Translations under genes and position numbers: made by a program | The notes under the pieces: generated by a model | What the model was told of the DNA's origin: nothing | Seen by the model: the letters and a program-made list of their open reading frames with translations, nothing else | Database searches by the model: none | Assembly: GCA_964401935.1 (NCBI GenBank) | Contig: CAYOAL010000006.1 | Span: 84,149-148,148, forward strand | Reading direction: 5' to 3' | DNA from: JAPYTK01 sp964401935 | GTDB taxonomy: Bacteria > Myxococcota_A > Polyangia > Polyangiales > Polyangiaceae | DNA: 64,000 nucleotides | In this document: piece by piece, positions 29,092-37,945 of the stretch | Layout: each line of letters starts with the position of its first letter | Position numbering within the stretch: position 1 is the stretch's first letter

Positions 29092-32000
29092 GTGCCGCGG
29101 CGGGGCATCCTCGCATCCGGCTCGCCGGCGAGCTCGATTCGCGCTTACGCTCGAGAGGTGACGCGCCTCTTTGGTCGAGGAGAACAGCTCTCGCGCGCCG
29201 AACGAGCCATCGATCGAGCCGCCGCCGGGGAGGGCCGCGTGCTGTTGTGTACCGGGGAGCCGGGCATCGGCAAGACGCGGCTCGCCGGCGCCATCGCCGA
29301 GCGCGGCCGTGGCCGAGGCGCTCGCGTGGCATGGGGCCGCTCGTGGGAAGCTCTCGGCGCCCCCGCGTTCTGGCCGTTCATCGAGATCTTTCGCGAGCTC
29401 GGTATCGACGATCTGGCGCTCGACCGCGTCGATCACGCCCGTGGCGACGACCAGGACGCGCGCTTTCGTGCCCTCGACATCGCGTGCGAACGCCTCGCCC
29501 GCGAGGCAGCCCGAGGGTGGTTGCTGCTCGTGCTCGACGATCTGCACGCGGCCGACACGTCGTCGCTCTTGCTGCTCCAGCTGCTCGCGCGGAGAGTCTC
29601 GCGATTGCCGCTGATGGTGGTGGGGACCTATCGCGAGGCGGAGGTGCGGTGCCAGCGCGAGCTCTCCGAGCTCCTCGGGAAGATCGCGCGCGATGCGGAG
29701 CTCGAGCCGCTCGCTCGCCTCTCGCGCGCCGACGTCGTTCTCTGGGTGACCAGCGAGGCGCCGGAGGCCACGGCGAGCATGCGCGACGAGCTGGCGCGCC
29801 TCACCGAGGGCAACCCGCTGTTCGTGGTGGAGGTGCTGCGACTCGGCCCTGGTCGCGCGGGTCAGCGCTTGCCCGACGGTTTGATGGCGGCGCTCGATCA
29901 GCGGCTCGGGCGACTCTCGGAGCCGTCGCGCGACCTGTTGCGCCGTGGGGCGGTGCTGGGGCGCGAGCTCGCCCTGGACGATCTGGTGCGGCTTGGTGAG
30001 CACCCTCGCTCGGAGGTGGAGCGGTGGCTCTCCGAGGCCGAGGCCCATGGCATCGTGGAGGCGCGGGCGCCGGCGCAGGTGGCCTTCAGCCATGTGCTCT
30101 TCCGCGAGCGACTCCTCGCCGAGCTCCCGCCAGAACGCCGAGCTGCGCTCAACTGGCGGGTCGGAGAGCTGCTGCTCGCGGACCCCATCGGCGCGCAGCG
30201 TTCGCATCACGCGGCCGCCCATCACCTCATCGAGGGCGCCGAGGCGGGGGATCCCCACCGCGCCGCGGAGGTGGCGATCACCGCCGCACGCCGCGCGCTC
30301 ACGCAGCTCGCCTTCGAAGACGCGGCCGAGCTCGCACGTCGAGCCCTCCGCCTCTTGAGCGATAAGCGCTCGGAGACCGCCCGCGAGCTGTGGCTCTTGG
30401 TCGCCGAGGCGCTGATGCGTTCGGGCCACGCGGAGGAGGCCCAGGGCGTGTGTGTCGACATCGCCGCGCTGGCCCGCGCCGCGCCCCACGGCGAGACGCT
30501 CGCGCGCGCCGCGCTCCTCTACGGGCTGCAGCTCACCTCGGCACGCGTCGATCGCACGATGCTCGAGCTCCTCCGTTCTGCCCTCGAGGTGCTGCCCGAG
30601 GGCGACAGCCCGCTCCGCGCGCGCGTGTTGGCGCGCTACGCGGCGGCGCTCGTGCCGCCCGAGAAACGGGACGACATCGACACGATCCGCGACCTCTCCG
30701 AAGAGGCGCGAGCGATGGCGACCCGCGTCGGCGACCCCGCGACGCAGCTCTTCGTGGCGTTCTTCGCCTCGAGCGCGAGCGGGTACATGGTGGGCACCGA
30801 GGAGCGCTTCGCGCGTGGCCGCGAGATCATCACCCTCGCGAGCGCCCTCGACGACCGGCCCATGCTGGTCGCGATGCTCCCGTTCTACCTGACGTGCTTG
30901 CTCGAGCGAGGGCTGCGGGCCGAGGCCGCGGCGAGCCTCGCGAGCTACGAAGACCTGATGGAGGGCTTCCCGCAGCCCCACCATCGCTGGCGGCTCGCCC
31001 TCGCGCGGGCGTCGTTCCCGGCGCTCGAGGGCGATTTCGAGCGGGCCCTCGCGCTCGCGGCCGAGGTGCGCGCGCTGGCCGACGAGGCAGCGTCGATGCC
31101 GGGGCGCGTGGCCTGGATGATCTTGCGGGTCGCGCTGGCCGCGGCCGCCGGAGGGCGGCCGGCCGTCGACGCCGACGAGCTGCTCGGGGCCGTGCCCAAC
31201 GCGCCGCCCTTGGCGCCGTTTCGCGCCTGGGTGCTCGCGGCGTCGGGGCGCACGCGGGAGGCGCGGGAGTACAGCCTGACGTTGCGCGACGCCGTCCTCG
31301 GGTTTCCTGGCCTCGTCACCGGTGGGGCCACCGCCGCGCTCACCGGGGACGTCGAGCTCGCGGCGCGCCTCTACCCGGCGCTCGAGGCCGAGCGCGACCG
31401 GAACCCCCTGTTCTGGGGACCGGGAGGGACCTTCGCCTTCAGCCCGACCGGCGAGGTGCTCGGTGACATGGCGCGGCTCCTCGGGCGACCGGAGGCCGCG
31501 GGCCGTCACTACCGCGCGGCCCTCGAGCAGGCCGAGCGCATGGGAGCGACGCCCTTCATCACGCGCGCCCACGCCGCGCTCGAGCGGCTCGGCGCGGTGG
31601 CCCCCGAAGGCGACCCCCTACCTCCGTCGGCTGAGCTCGCTGTGCCGACGCTGTCGCTCGAGCGCGAGGGCCGCCTGTGGACGCTGAAGAGCTCCACCGG
31701 AGCTACCGTGCGGCTCGTGCACGGCAAGGGGGTGTCGTACCTCGCGTGTCTGCTCGAGCAGCCGGGGACGCGCGTCCACGTGCTCGAGCTGATTGGGGCC
31801 GGGGAGCGGGCGAGCGACGCCGGGGCCGTGCTCGACGCAGCGTCCAAGCGCGCCTATCGGCGACGGCTCGAGGCTCTCGCGGCCGAGCTCGACGAGGCGG
31901 AGTCGTTCGGTGACGGTGAGCGCGCTCGCCGCGCTCGCGAGGAGACGGAGGCGCTCGCCGAGGAGCTGGCTCGGGCGGTGGGCTTGGGAGGCCGCGACCG

Positions 32001-32154
32001 GCGCGCTGCGTCCAACGTGGAGCGCGCGCGGGTGAACGTGCAGCGGCGTCTCAAGCACACGCTGCAGCAGGTTGTCGCGCTCGACCCGGCGCTCGGTCGC
32101 TACCTCGGTGCCGCCGTCCGTACGGGGACGTTCTGCTCGTTCGAGCCGGTTTGA
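29092..32154 (+). CDS. Large AAA/STAND-type ATPase regulator
   Basis: A 1020-residue protein. After LFGRGEQL, an AAA_16/STAND ATPase domain spans about residues 28-300: Walker A (TGEPGIGKT, 54-62), Walker B (LLLVLDDLHAAD), and the GNPLFVVEVLR sensor block. A long helical TPR-like region (about 330-850) follows. The C-terminal 170 residues match the winged-helix-like module found at the end of ATPase regulators (GKGVSYLACLLEQPGTRVHVLEL, then LGGRDRRAASNVERARVNVQRRL). No clear DNA-binding domain besides this. GTG at 29092 is used; GTG at 29158, just before LFGRGEQL, is equally possible. Possibly a signalling hub; ligand unknown. Confidence 0.82.
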   Translation: MPRRGILASGSPASSIRAYAREVTRLFGRGEQLSRAERAIDRAAAGEGRVLLCTGEPGIGKTRLAGAIAERGRGRGARVAWGRSWEALGAPAFWPFIEIFRELGIDDLALDRVDHARGDDQDARFRALDIACERLAREAARGWLLLVLDDLHAADTSSLLLLQLLARRVSRLPLMVVGTYREAEVRCQRELSELLGKIARDAELEPLARLSRADVVLWVTSEAPEATASMRDELARLTEGNPLFVVEVLRLGPGRAGQRLPDGLMAALDQRLGRLSEPSRDLLRRGAVLGRELALDDLVRLGEHPRSEVERWLSEAEAHGIVEARAPAQVAFSHVLFRERLLAELPPERRAALNWRVGELLLADPIGAQRSHHAAAHHLIEGAEAGDPHRAAEVAITAARRALTQLAFEDAAELARRALRLLSDKRSETARELWLLVAEALMRSGHAEEAQGVCVDIAALARAAPHGETLARAALLYGLQLTSARVDRTMLELLRSALEVLPEGDSPLRARVLARYAAALVPPEKRDDIDTIRDLSEEARAMATRVGDPATQLFVAFFASSASGYMVGTEERFARGREIITLASALDDRPMLVAMLPFYLTCLLERGLRAEAAASLASYEDLMEGFPQPHHRWRLALARASFPALEGDFERALALAAEVRALADEAASMPGRVAWMILRVALAAAAGGRPAVDADELLGAVPNAPPLAPFRAWVLAASGRTREAREYSLTLRDAVLGFPGLVTGGATAALTGDVELAARLYPALEAERDRNPLFWGPGGTFAFSPTGEVLGDMARLLGRPEAAGRHYRAALEQAERMGATPFITRAHAALERLGAVAPEGDPLPPSAELAVPTLSLEREGRLWTLKSSTGATVRLVHGKGVSYLACLLEQPGTRVHVLELIGAGERASDAGAVLDAASKRAYRRRLEALAAELDEAESFGDGERARRAREETEALAEELARAVGLGGRDRRAASNVERARVNVQRRLKHTLQQVVALDPALGRYLGAAVRTGTFCSFEPV

Positions 32155-32202
32155 CACCGGCCTCGCGGACGTGGATGTCCGAACGCGGGCGCGAGGGGCG
32201 CG

Positions 32203-32217
32203 CGGAACGGTGTTCCG
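32203..32217. promoter_or_regulatory. Short inverted repeat upstream of SnoaL-like gene
   Basis: CGGAAC and GTTCCG arms with a 3-bp spacer, 35 bp before the start codon. A second inverted repeat (CGGAC/GTCCG, 6-bp spacer) lies at 32166-32181. Either may be an operator. Confidence 0.3.
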
Positions 32218-32251
32218 TGCGATGGAACGCCTCTTCATCAGAGGACAACCG

Positions 32252-32704
32252 ATGACCACGACGAACACTTCCAACCCGACCGAGCTCCACAAGCGCGACG
32301 CCCGCCGTTTCTTCGAGGCGATGAGCCGCCACGACGTAGACGCGGCGGCGGCGCTCTTCGCCGACGACTTCGTGAACCACTCCGCCATCCCCGAGGCTCA
32401 AGGCGTGGCCGGCTTCCGGGTCATCCTCGGCAAGCTGCTCCGCGCCTTCCCGGATCTCGGCTTTCGCTGCGAAGACATCATCGCGGAAGAAGACCGGGTG
32501 GTGTGCCGTGTGACGTTCAGCGGGACCAACACCGGCCCCCTCGAGCTCACGCGGTTCCCGATGCCGGCCACCGGCAAGTCGGTGGTCGCCGAACAGATCC
32601 ACATCCTCCGCTTCGAGGGCCACAAGGCCGTGGAGCACTGGGCGACACGCGACGACATCGGCATGTTGCGCCAGCTCGGCCACGTGGTCGGGCCGCGCCC
32701 ATGA
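32252..32704 (+). CDS. SnoaL-like ester cyclase family protein
   Basis: A 150-residue NTF2-like fold protein. The blocks FFEAMSRHDVDAAAALFADDFVNHS, GVAGFRVILGKLLRAFPDL and the AEQIHILRFEGHKAVEHWATRDDIGMLRQLG end are typical of the SnoaL/ester-cyclase (COG5485) family, whose members include polyketide cyclases but mostly have unknown substrates. ATG at 32252 has AGAGGA 6 bp upstream; an upstream in-frame ATG at 32222 is possible. It lies behind the large ATPase gene, separated by a region with inverted repeats, so it probably has its own promoter. Confidence 0.82.
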   Translation: MTTTNTSNPTELHKRDARRFFEAMSRHDVDAAAALFADDFVNHSAIPEAQGVAGFRVILGKLLRAFPDLGFRCEDIIAEEDRVVCRVTFSGTNTGPLELTRFPMPATGKSVVAEQIHILRFEGHKAVEHWATRDDIGMLRQLGHVVGPRP

Positions 32705-32781
32705 CCGGCTCGCCGAGCTGGCGCTTCGCACCCCGCGACTGTGCGCTCCCCGCAGAAACGTGGACGTGGTAGCGACGCGAG

Positions 32782-33102
32782 ATGCAGCAGCGATTGGCCC
32801 TCGTGCCGGTTGTTCTCCTCGCCGCGGCGTGCGGCGAGTCGAACCCTCCCGAGCTCAACGAAGCAGCCCAGAAGGCCGCCGAAACGTACTGCACGTGCGT
32901 GAAGGATGCCGGAGGCAAGACGGCGGCCGAGCTCGCGAAGGAGGCCCCCTGCCAGCAGGAGTCGAAGGCCTTCAACACGGCGTGGGAGGCCCTCCCGGTG
33001 CGCGCGCGCGATCCCAAGGCGGGGCCCATCTACGACTACTACAACTCGTGTAGCAGCATCCTCTCCACCCTCCGCGGTGCGGCGATGTCCGACGGCAAGT
33101 AG
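32782..33102 (+). CDS. Small Cys-containing lipoprotein
   Basis: A 106-residue protein with a lipobox (LLAAACGES, Cys17). The mature part has four cysteines (YCTCVKD, APCQQ, NSCSS), probably forming disulphides in an all-helical domain. No family recognised. ATG at 32782; it is convergent with the MsrA gene, with a perfect hairpin between them. Confidence 0.65.
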   Translation: MQQRLALVPVVLLAAACGESNPPELNEAAQKAAETYCTCVKDAGGKTAAELAKEAPCQQESKAFNTAWEALPVRARDPKAGPIYDYYNSCSSILSTLRGAAMSDGK

Positions 33103-33105
33103 CTC

Positions 33106-33120
33106 GAGGCGCTCCGCCTC
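33106..33120. terminator. Hairpin between convergent genes, likely bidirectional terminator
   Basis: GAGGCG and CGCCTC arms with a 3-nt loop, 4 bp after the lipoprotein stop and 21 bp from the MsrA stop. No T-tract is present, so Rho or a structural stop may be involved. Confidence 0.4.
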
Positions 33121-33140
33121 GTCTCACCAACGACCGAGCT

Positions 33141-33743
33141 CTAGAGGAGCGCCTTCGCGGTGGCTCCGAGGCCGGCGCGCTCGAGCTCGGCGAGCGCGGT
33201 GTCGCGCGTGCCGTGACCCGCGAGGTACCCGTTGAGGCGGGCGGCGAGCGTGCTGTCCACCATCGCCCGATCCGTCTTGTAGCTCGCGATGAGCGCGGCG
33301 GTGAGCTCGGCGTGTCGCCGCAGGCGATACTTCTGGTGGTAGTCTTCGGCGCGGAAGAAGGGGGACGCGAGGCCGATGTGGGTGTGGAGCGCGGCGCGGC
33401 GGTCGGCGGCGGCGCGCTCGCCCGCCTCACGCGCGAGCGCGAGCTCGTCCTCGTCGGCGGCGTACACCGCGCTCTGGTACTGCGTGCTGAACCGCTCGCG
33501 GGTGGGATCGTGGGCCGCGAAGAAGTGCGTGAGGAGCTCCGCATAGCTCACCACGGTCGGATCGTAGTCGAGCTGGAGCGCCTCGGCGTGGTCACCGATG
33601 TTGCGGTAGGTGGGCGCCCGGGTGGTGCCGCCGGTGTAGCCCACGCGGGTGCGGAGCACGCCGTCGAGACACCCGAACCGGGCGTCGGGACCCCAAAATC
33701 ACCCCAGCGCGAAGGTGGCGGTGCGAAGGGATGACGGCGTCAT
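33141..33743 (-). CDS. msrA: Peptide-methionine (S)-S-oxide reductase MsrA with in-frame UGA at catalytic position (predicted selenoprotein)
   Basis: Translating from the ATG at 33743 with one in-frame TGA (33701-33699, codon 15) read as selenocysteine gives a 200-residue protein. The TGA sits exactly where MsrA has its catalytic Cys (GCFWG becomes G-Sec-FWGPD). The rest of the family pattern follows: GVLRTRVGYTGG, PTYRNIGDHAEALQLDYDP, FFAAHDPT and the YHQKYRLRRH end. MsrA reduces methionine-S-sulfoxide; a Sec residue usually raises activity. A start at GTG 33659 would lack the catalytic residue and the GxFW motif. A SECIS-like hairpin lies just downstream of the UGA. A sequencing error or pseudogene is the alternative. 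Cys25 is the only upstream Cys. Confidence 0.85.
33668..33686 (-). promoter_or_regulatory. Predicted bacterial SECIS element
   Basis: On the minus strand, GACGCCCG (33686-33679) pairs fully with CGGGTGTC (33675-33668), one G-T wobble, around the loop GTT. The stem begins 12 nt and the apical loop 20 nt after the UGA, inside the usual 16-37 nt window, and the first loop base is G, as the bacterial SECIS consensus asks. It would recruit SelB with Sec-tRNA. Confidence 0.7.
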
Positions 33744-33956
33744 CACGAGAGCCTAGCCGATCGCGGCTCGCGCGGCCGCACCGAGCGCTCCGAGCCCCGA
33801 GCGCCGAAGCGAGGCGCGGACCGAGCGCGCCTCGCGCCTGGGTGTGCGCGCGCTCAGGGCTGAGTCTGTGCGGCCTCCGGTGGGCGACACGAGTGGCCAG
33901 AAGCGCGCGTAGCCGCGCGCTCCAATGGTGGCGCAGCGGTTGCACTGCTCGTGTTC

Positions 33957-35345
33957 ATGACCAACCAACGACAAGAGCGGCAGGGTTTCCCGCCGCGCAT
34001 CGCGATCATCGGAGGGGGGGCCGCGGGCATCGCCGCAGCCCACGGGCTGGTTCGAGGAGGCGCCGCGGTGACCCTCATCGAGGCCGGCCGAGAGCTCGGG
34101 GGCAACTGCCAGGGGGTGGCCGTGCACGGTCCCGACGGGGAGCGCCACGTCGTCGATCTGGGAGTGAGCGACTTCAACGCGCGCACCTTCCTCACGCTGA
34201 AGACCCTGCTCGAGGAGCTCGGCGCGAGCTGTCACCCGATCACCCAGGACGCGTCCTTCTCGCTCCCCGACGGCACGCTCTTGTGGTTCTTCCGTGACGG
34301 TCGCGCTCATTTCGAGGTGGCGCTCGGAGACGAGCGGCGGTTCCTCGCCGAGATGGCGCGTTTTCGCGACGAGGCGTGTGAGGTGCTCGAGGACGAGCGC
34401 TTCGCGCGCTGGACGCTTGGGCGCTATGCGGCGCACCGTCGCTACTCGAGCGAGCTGTGGAGCCTCTACCTGGCCCCGCGAGCCATCGGCTGCTTCCCCA
34501 CGCCGGATGGAGCGCCCGAGGACATCCCCATTCGCCCACTCGTCGCCTTCTGGCGCATGCACGGCCTGGTGGGGAGCGAGCCAGGGCTGCGCATGGTGGT
34601 CGACGGCGGGATGCACACCTACGTGAGGCGCTTCGAGGCGCACTTCGTCGCGCGCGGTGGGCGGCTCCTCACCTCGACAGCGGTGACGAGCGTGCGGCGA
34701 CACCCGAACGGGGTGGTGATCCACGCCCGAACCGCGGCTGGCGCTCCGGTGGAGCTCCACGCCGACGACGTGATCTTCGCGACGCCTCCGGGGGCCGCCC
34801 GGCGCATGTTGGCCGACCGCACGCCCACCGAGGACGCGGTGCTTGGCAGAGTCGGCTACCAGCGCGCCTTGGTTTATGCGCACCGGGACACGGCGCTGAT
34901 GCCACGGGAGCGCGACGCGTGGTGCGCATACAACTACGTGGTCCCGAGCGGTGGCGCCCCGCGCGTCCGTCCGACCATCACGTTCTATCCCAACCGCTTG
35001 GCGCGCCTGCCCCAAGAGGTGCCCGACGTGTTCGTGAGCATGAACCCCCACCGCCCCCCGCACCCGAACGGGGTGTTGACGGTGAAGCTCCTCGAGCATC
35101 CCATGTTCGACGCACGCACGGAGATCACCCGCGATCTCGGTGGCCTTCAGGGGCGCGCCAACACGTGGTTCGCGGGGAGCTACGTGGAGGAGCCCTTCGT
35201 GCACGAGCAGGCGCTGGCCTCCGGCTTCGCCGCCGCGGCCGAGATCCTTGGGCGCCAGGGCGTCGGCGAACCGCTCGACGGGCGAGACCGCCCGCGCCCG
35301 CGATCGGCGCGGCGACCCGCGCTCGCGCCCGCTACTGCCTCTTGA
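33957..35345 (+). CDS. FAD-dependent amine oxidase/desaturase-type oxidoreductase
   Basis: A 462-residue flavoprotein. The N-terminal FAD-binding motif IAIIGGGAAGIAAAHGLVRGG is followed by an acidic Glu and ELGGNC, as in the flavin-containing amine oxidase / phytoene desaturase superfamily (COG2907 type, often beside cyclopropane fatty-acid genes). The C-terminal NTWFAGSYVEEPFVHEQALASG region closes the FAD fold. Substrate unknown. ATG at 33957 chosen over GTG 33951. Its 3' end overlaps the convergent EF-hand gene by 14 bp. Sits 213 bp from the divergent MsrA gene. Confidence 0.85.
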   Translation: MTNQRQERQGFPPRIAIIGGGAAGIAAAHGLVRGGAAVTLIEAGRELGGNCQGVAVHGPDGERHVVDLGVSDFNARTFLTLKTLLEELGASCHPITQDASFSLPDGTLLWFFRDGRAHFEVALGDERRFLAEMARFRDEACEVLEDERFARWTLGRYAAHRRYSSELWSLYLAPRAIGCFPTPDGAPEDIPIRPLVAFWRMHGLVGSEPGLRMVVDGGMHTYVRRFEAHFVARGGRLLTSTAVTSVRRHPNGVVIHARTAAGAPVELHADDVIFATPPGAARRMLADRTPTEDAVLGRVGYQRALVYAHRDTALMPRERDAWCAYNYVVPSGGAPRVRPTITFYPNRLARLPQEVPDVFVSMNPHRPPHPNGVLTVKLLEHPMFDARTEITRDLGGLQGRANTWFAGSYVEEPFVHEQALASGFAAAAEILGRQGVGEPLDGRDRPRPRSARRPALAPATAS

Positions 35346-35607
35346 GGAGCGCCTGGAACTCGTCCCAGGAGACGCCCTCGTCTCCGTCGAGATCGGCGGC
35401 CTCGATGATCCCGTCGGCCCACTTGCCGGTGAAGAAGAAGCCTGCGTCGCCCAGGAGCTCCCGGAGCTCCGACCTGTCCACCACGCCTGCGGAGCCGCTC
35501 TTCGACGCGTAGTGCTCGAAGGCTCGGGTCCAGTCGCCAGCGAACCGCTCGTCCACCAGCTTCGTCAGCGCATCCTTGAGTTGTTGTTTCTGTGCTTCGG
35601 TTGCCAT
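35332..35607 (-). CDS. EF-hand calcium-binding protein
   Basis: A 91-residue protein of small helical type. The C-terminal loop DLDGDEGVSWDEF (about residues 73-85) is a canonical EF-hand with Asp at positions 1, 3 and 5 and Glu at 12. A first, degenerate EF-hand may lie at about 35-47 (ASKSGSAGVVDRSEL). Such proteins act as Ca2+ buffers or sensors. No signal peptide, so cytoplasmic. ATG at 35607 chosen. Convergent and overlapping with the flavoprotein gene. Confidence 0.85.
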   Translation of the reverse strand: MATEAQKQQLKDALTKLVDERFAGDWTRAFEHYASKSGSAGVVDRSELRELLGDAGFFFTGKWADGIIEAADLDGDEGVSWDEFQALLKRQ

Positions 35608-35729
35608 GGTCGCTCGTGTGCGGTGCCCTCCGCCATACGTATCACGCCACCGCTCGGATCGCCGTCGCGAGCACCATCGCGTCCCCGGCCCCTGCCTGGT
35701 CTCGCGTGATTTGGGGTGCGCGGGCTGGG

Positions 35730-35755
35730 TCGGGGTGATATGCAGCACCCCGACA
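35730..35755. promoter_or_regulatory. Perfect 9-bp inverted repeat upstream of ASPIC lipoprotein gene
   Basis: GTCGGGGTG and CACCCCGAC arms separated by 8 bp, 36 bp before the ATG at 35791 and 123 bp from the divergent EF-hand gene start. Could be an operator or an mRNA hairpin. Confidence 0.45.
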
Positions 35756-35790
35756 ACGTTCCCGCAGACGTCTGTCATCGACCCTTCGAC

Positions 35791-37749
35791 ATGACAACAA
35801 GAGACTCGCGCAGGCCGCGTGCGGCGCTGGCGCTTGCCCTGGGAACACTGGTTGGCTCGCTCTGCCTCGGCGGGCTGGGATGCGCGCCGGAGGACGCGGC
35901 GTCCGCGCCCACGCCACCGCCGGTGGAGCTCCCGCCCGCGATCTGCAAGGCGGGTGGCGCGCTCCCTCAACCTTGGTTGACGCCGGCCACCGAGGAGCTC
36001 GGCCTTGGCGCTGCGAGCGACGAGGCGCCGGCAGGGTCGTGCATCGTCACCCCCGATCTCGACGGTGACGGCTTCGCGGACGTGCTCGCCTTCACCGGGA
36101 GCTCATCGCGCGGGCTCGTGAACGACGCGCCGACCCGCCACCTGCTGATGAACCGCCCCGCGAGCCACGACGTCACCCAGCGCGTGCTCGAGCGCGTGCC
36201 GGATCTCGGAGGGCTCGGCGCGACACGCGAGGGGACTCAAGATCGCGGGGCAAGCATCGCGCTGTTCGGCGATCTCGACAACGACGGGCACGTCGACGTG
36301 ATCACCTGCCCGAGCGACTTCACGGACGTGTTCAAGGCGACCTGGGATCCGTGCGCGGCGTTTCTGAACGACGGCACCGGCCGCCTCGCGCTCGCCCCCG
36401 CGAGCGACATCGACGGCGTTTACCCGGCCACCAGCGCGGTGCTGCTCGACTACGACCGCGACGGCATCCTCGACATCTGGTTCGCGGGGGTGGCGCACTG
36501 GCCTTACGGGCTCGCACTGCATCAAGGGCCGCGCCTTCTCCGTGGCCAAGGGGATGGCACCTTCGTCGACGTGACCGCGCTGGTGGGGTTGCCCCTCGAC
36601 GACGCGCCCCATGATCCGAGCCAGCGCTTCCGACCGACCCTCGGAGTGACCGCCTGCGATCTCGACGACGATGGCGACCTCGACGTGCTCGGGGCGAGCT
36701 ACGGTCGCGAGCCGAACCAGGCGTGGCGCAACGACGGCGGGTTCTTCGTCGACGTGAGCCGTGAGCTCGCGCTCGACTACGATGACCGACAAGACTTCAG
36801 CGACGACGAGAGCTACCGCTGCTACTGCGCCGACACCGGCGACTGTGAGCCGATGCCCCCGGCGCCCGTCGCCCCCTGCAACGCCTTTGGTGGTCGGCAC
36901 CTCCGCGGGTGGCTCCCTGGCTTCTCCGATCAGCCCTTCGCCCTCGGTGGCAACAGTATGGGGGTCACCTGTGCCGACGCCGACGACGACGGCGACATGG
37001 ATGTGCTGTTCGCCAACATCACTCACGGAGACGTCGGCTCGAGCTCCGATCCGACCGAGCTGCTCGTCAACCCCGGGGATGGGGGTCCGTTCCAGCGACC
37101 CGGCAACGAGGTGACCGGTTTGCACCGGCCGCTGGCGCTCGCCGACAACCACTACGATCATGTGGCCGCCTTCGCGGATCTCGATCTCGACGGGCACAAG
37201 GAGCTCCTGGTGCAGAACAACCACCCGACCCCGACGATGCGCCACTGGCTCTTCACTCGCACCGCGCTCGGCACCTACCTCGAGGTGACGCAGGCGAGCG
37301 GGCTGTGGCTCACCGAGGAAGAGACCCTCGACATCGGCGCCGCGTTCGTCGATCTCGACGGGGACGGGGATCTCGACGTGCTCGCCGCGTCGCTCGAGGG
37401 CCCGTACGCGCTCCGCGCCTTCCGCAACGTGGCTGGCGAACATCGGAACGTCGTCCGGGTGCGGCTCATCGGGAAGGGCGCGGGCTTCTCCAACGTGTCT
37501 GCCATCGGGGCCCGCGTGCGCGTCACCGCCCACGGGCGCAGCCAGACGCTCGAGGTGAAGGGTGGGCAAGGTCTCAGCAACATCCAGGGAGACTTCGTCC
37601 TTCACTTCGGGCTCGGCGAGGCCTGCGAGGTGGACGAAGTGGAGGTGCGCTGGCCGGACGCCGCCGGCACGACGACGCGCTACGACGCGGTGCGCGCGAA
37701 CTACACCCTCGTCATCCGCGAGGGGGAGAGCGCCGTCGAGCATCGTTGA
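35791..37749 (+). CDS. FG-GAP/VCBS repeat lipoprotein with ASPIC/UnbV domain
   Basis: A 652-residue secreted lipoprotein (lipobox LGGLGC). The body has about six FG-GAP/VCBS repeats with calcium-type loops (DLDGDGFADV, DLDNDGHVDV, DYDRDGILDI, DLDDDGDLDV, DADDDGDMDV, DLDGDGDLDV), which fold as an integrin-alpha-like beta-propeller. The C-terminal ~100 residues match the ASPIC/UnbV domain (GARVRVTAHGRSQTLEVKGGQG...EVRWPDAA). Such proteins are surface-exposed and may mediate adhesion. A Cys-rich insert (CYCADTGDC) interrupts one loop. ATG at 35791 chosen. Confidence 0.9.
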   Translation: MTTRDSRRPRAALALALGTLVGSLCLGGLGCAPEDAASAPTPPPVELPPAICKAGGALPQPWLTPATEELGLGAASDEAPAGSCIVTPDLDGDGFADVLAFTGSSSRGLVNDAPTRHLLMNRPASHDVTQRVLERVPDLGGLGATREGTQDRGASIALFGDLDNDGHVDVITCPSDFTDVFKATWDPCAAFLNDGTGRLALAPASDIDGVYPATSAVLLDYDRDGILDIWFAGVAHWPYGLALHQGPRLLRGQGDGTFVDVTALVGLPLDDAPHDPSQRFRPTLGVTACDLDDDGDLDVLGASYGREPNQAWRNDGGFFVDVSRELALDYDDRQDFSDDESYRCYCADTGDCEPMPPAPVAPCNAFGGRHLRGWLPGFSDQPFALGGNSMGVTCADADDDGDMDVLFANITHGDVGSSSDPTELLVNPGDGGPFQRPGNEVTGLHRPLALADNHYDHVAAFADLDLDGHKELLVQNNHPTPTMRHWLFTRTALGTYLEVTQASGLWLTEEETLDIGAAFVDLDGDGDLDVLAASLEGPYALRAFRNVAGEHRNVVRVRLIGKGAGFSNVSAIGARVRVTAHGRSQTLEVKGGQGLSNIQGDFVLHFGLGEACEVDEVEVRWPDAAGTTTRYDAVRANYTLVIREGESAVEHR

Positions 37750-37751
37750 GG

Positions 37752-37764
37752 CGCCTTCGAGGCG
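37752..37764 (+). terminator. Short hairpin after ASPIC lipoprotein gene
   Basis: CGCCT and AGGCG arms with loop TCG, 3 bp after the stop codon; no T-tract follows. Possible terminator for the lipoprotein transcript. Confidence 0.3.
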
Positions 37765-37945
37765 TGCTCGCCTTCACCAGCGCCCCTGAAGGCTCAGGGT
37801 GTCGAGCGCGAACGAAGCCATCGCGTGACCCTGACGCAGTTGGGGCACGGGGGGCGCGGCGTAAGGCGAAGCGCGCCGTGAGCGGTAGACGTTCGCCTTG
37901 GCTCGACGGCTGCCGTGGGATCGGGCACGACTCCATAGGACCACC

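Noticed and set aside
33657..33659. GTG 33659 as the msrA start
   Set aside because: It would remove the GxFWG active-site motif, which is clearly encoded just upstream through the TGA codon.
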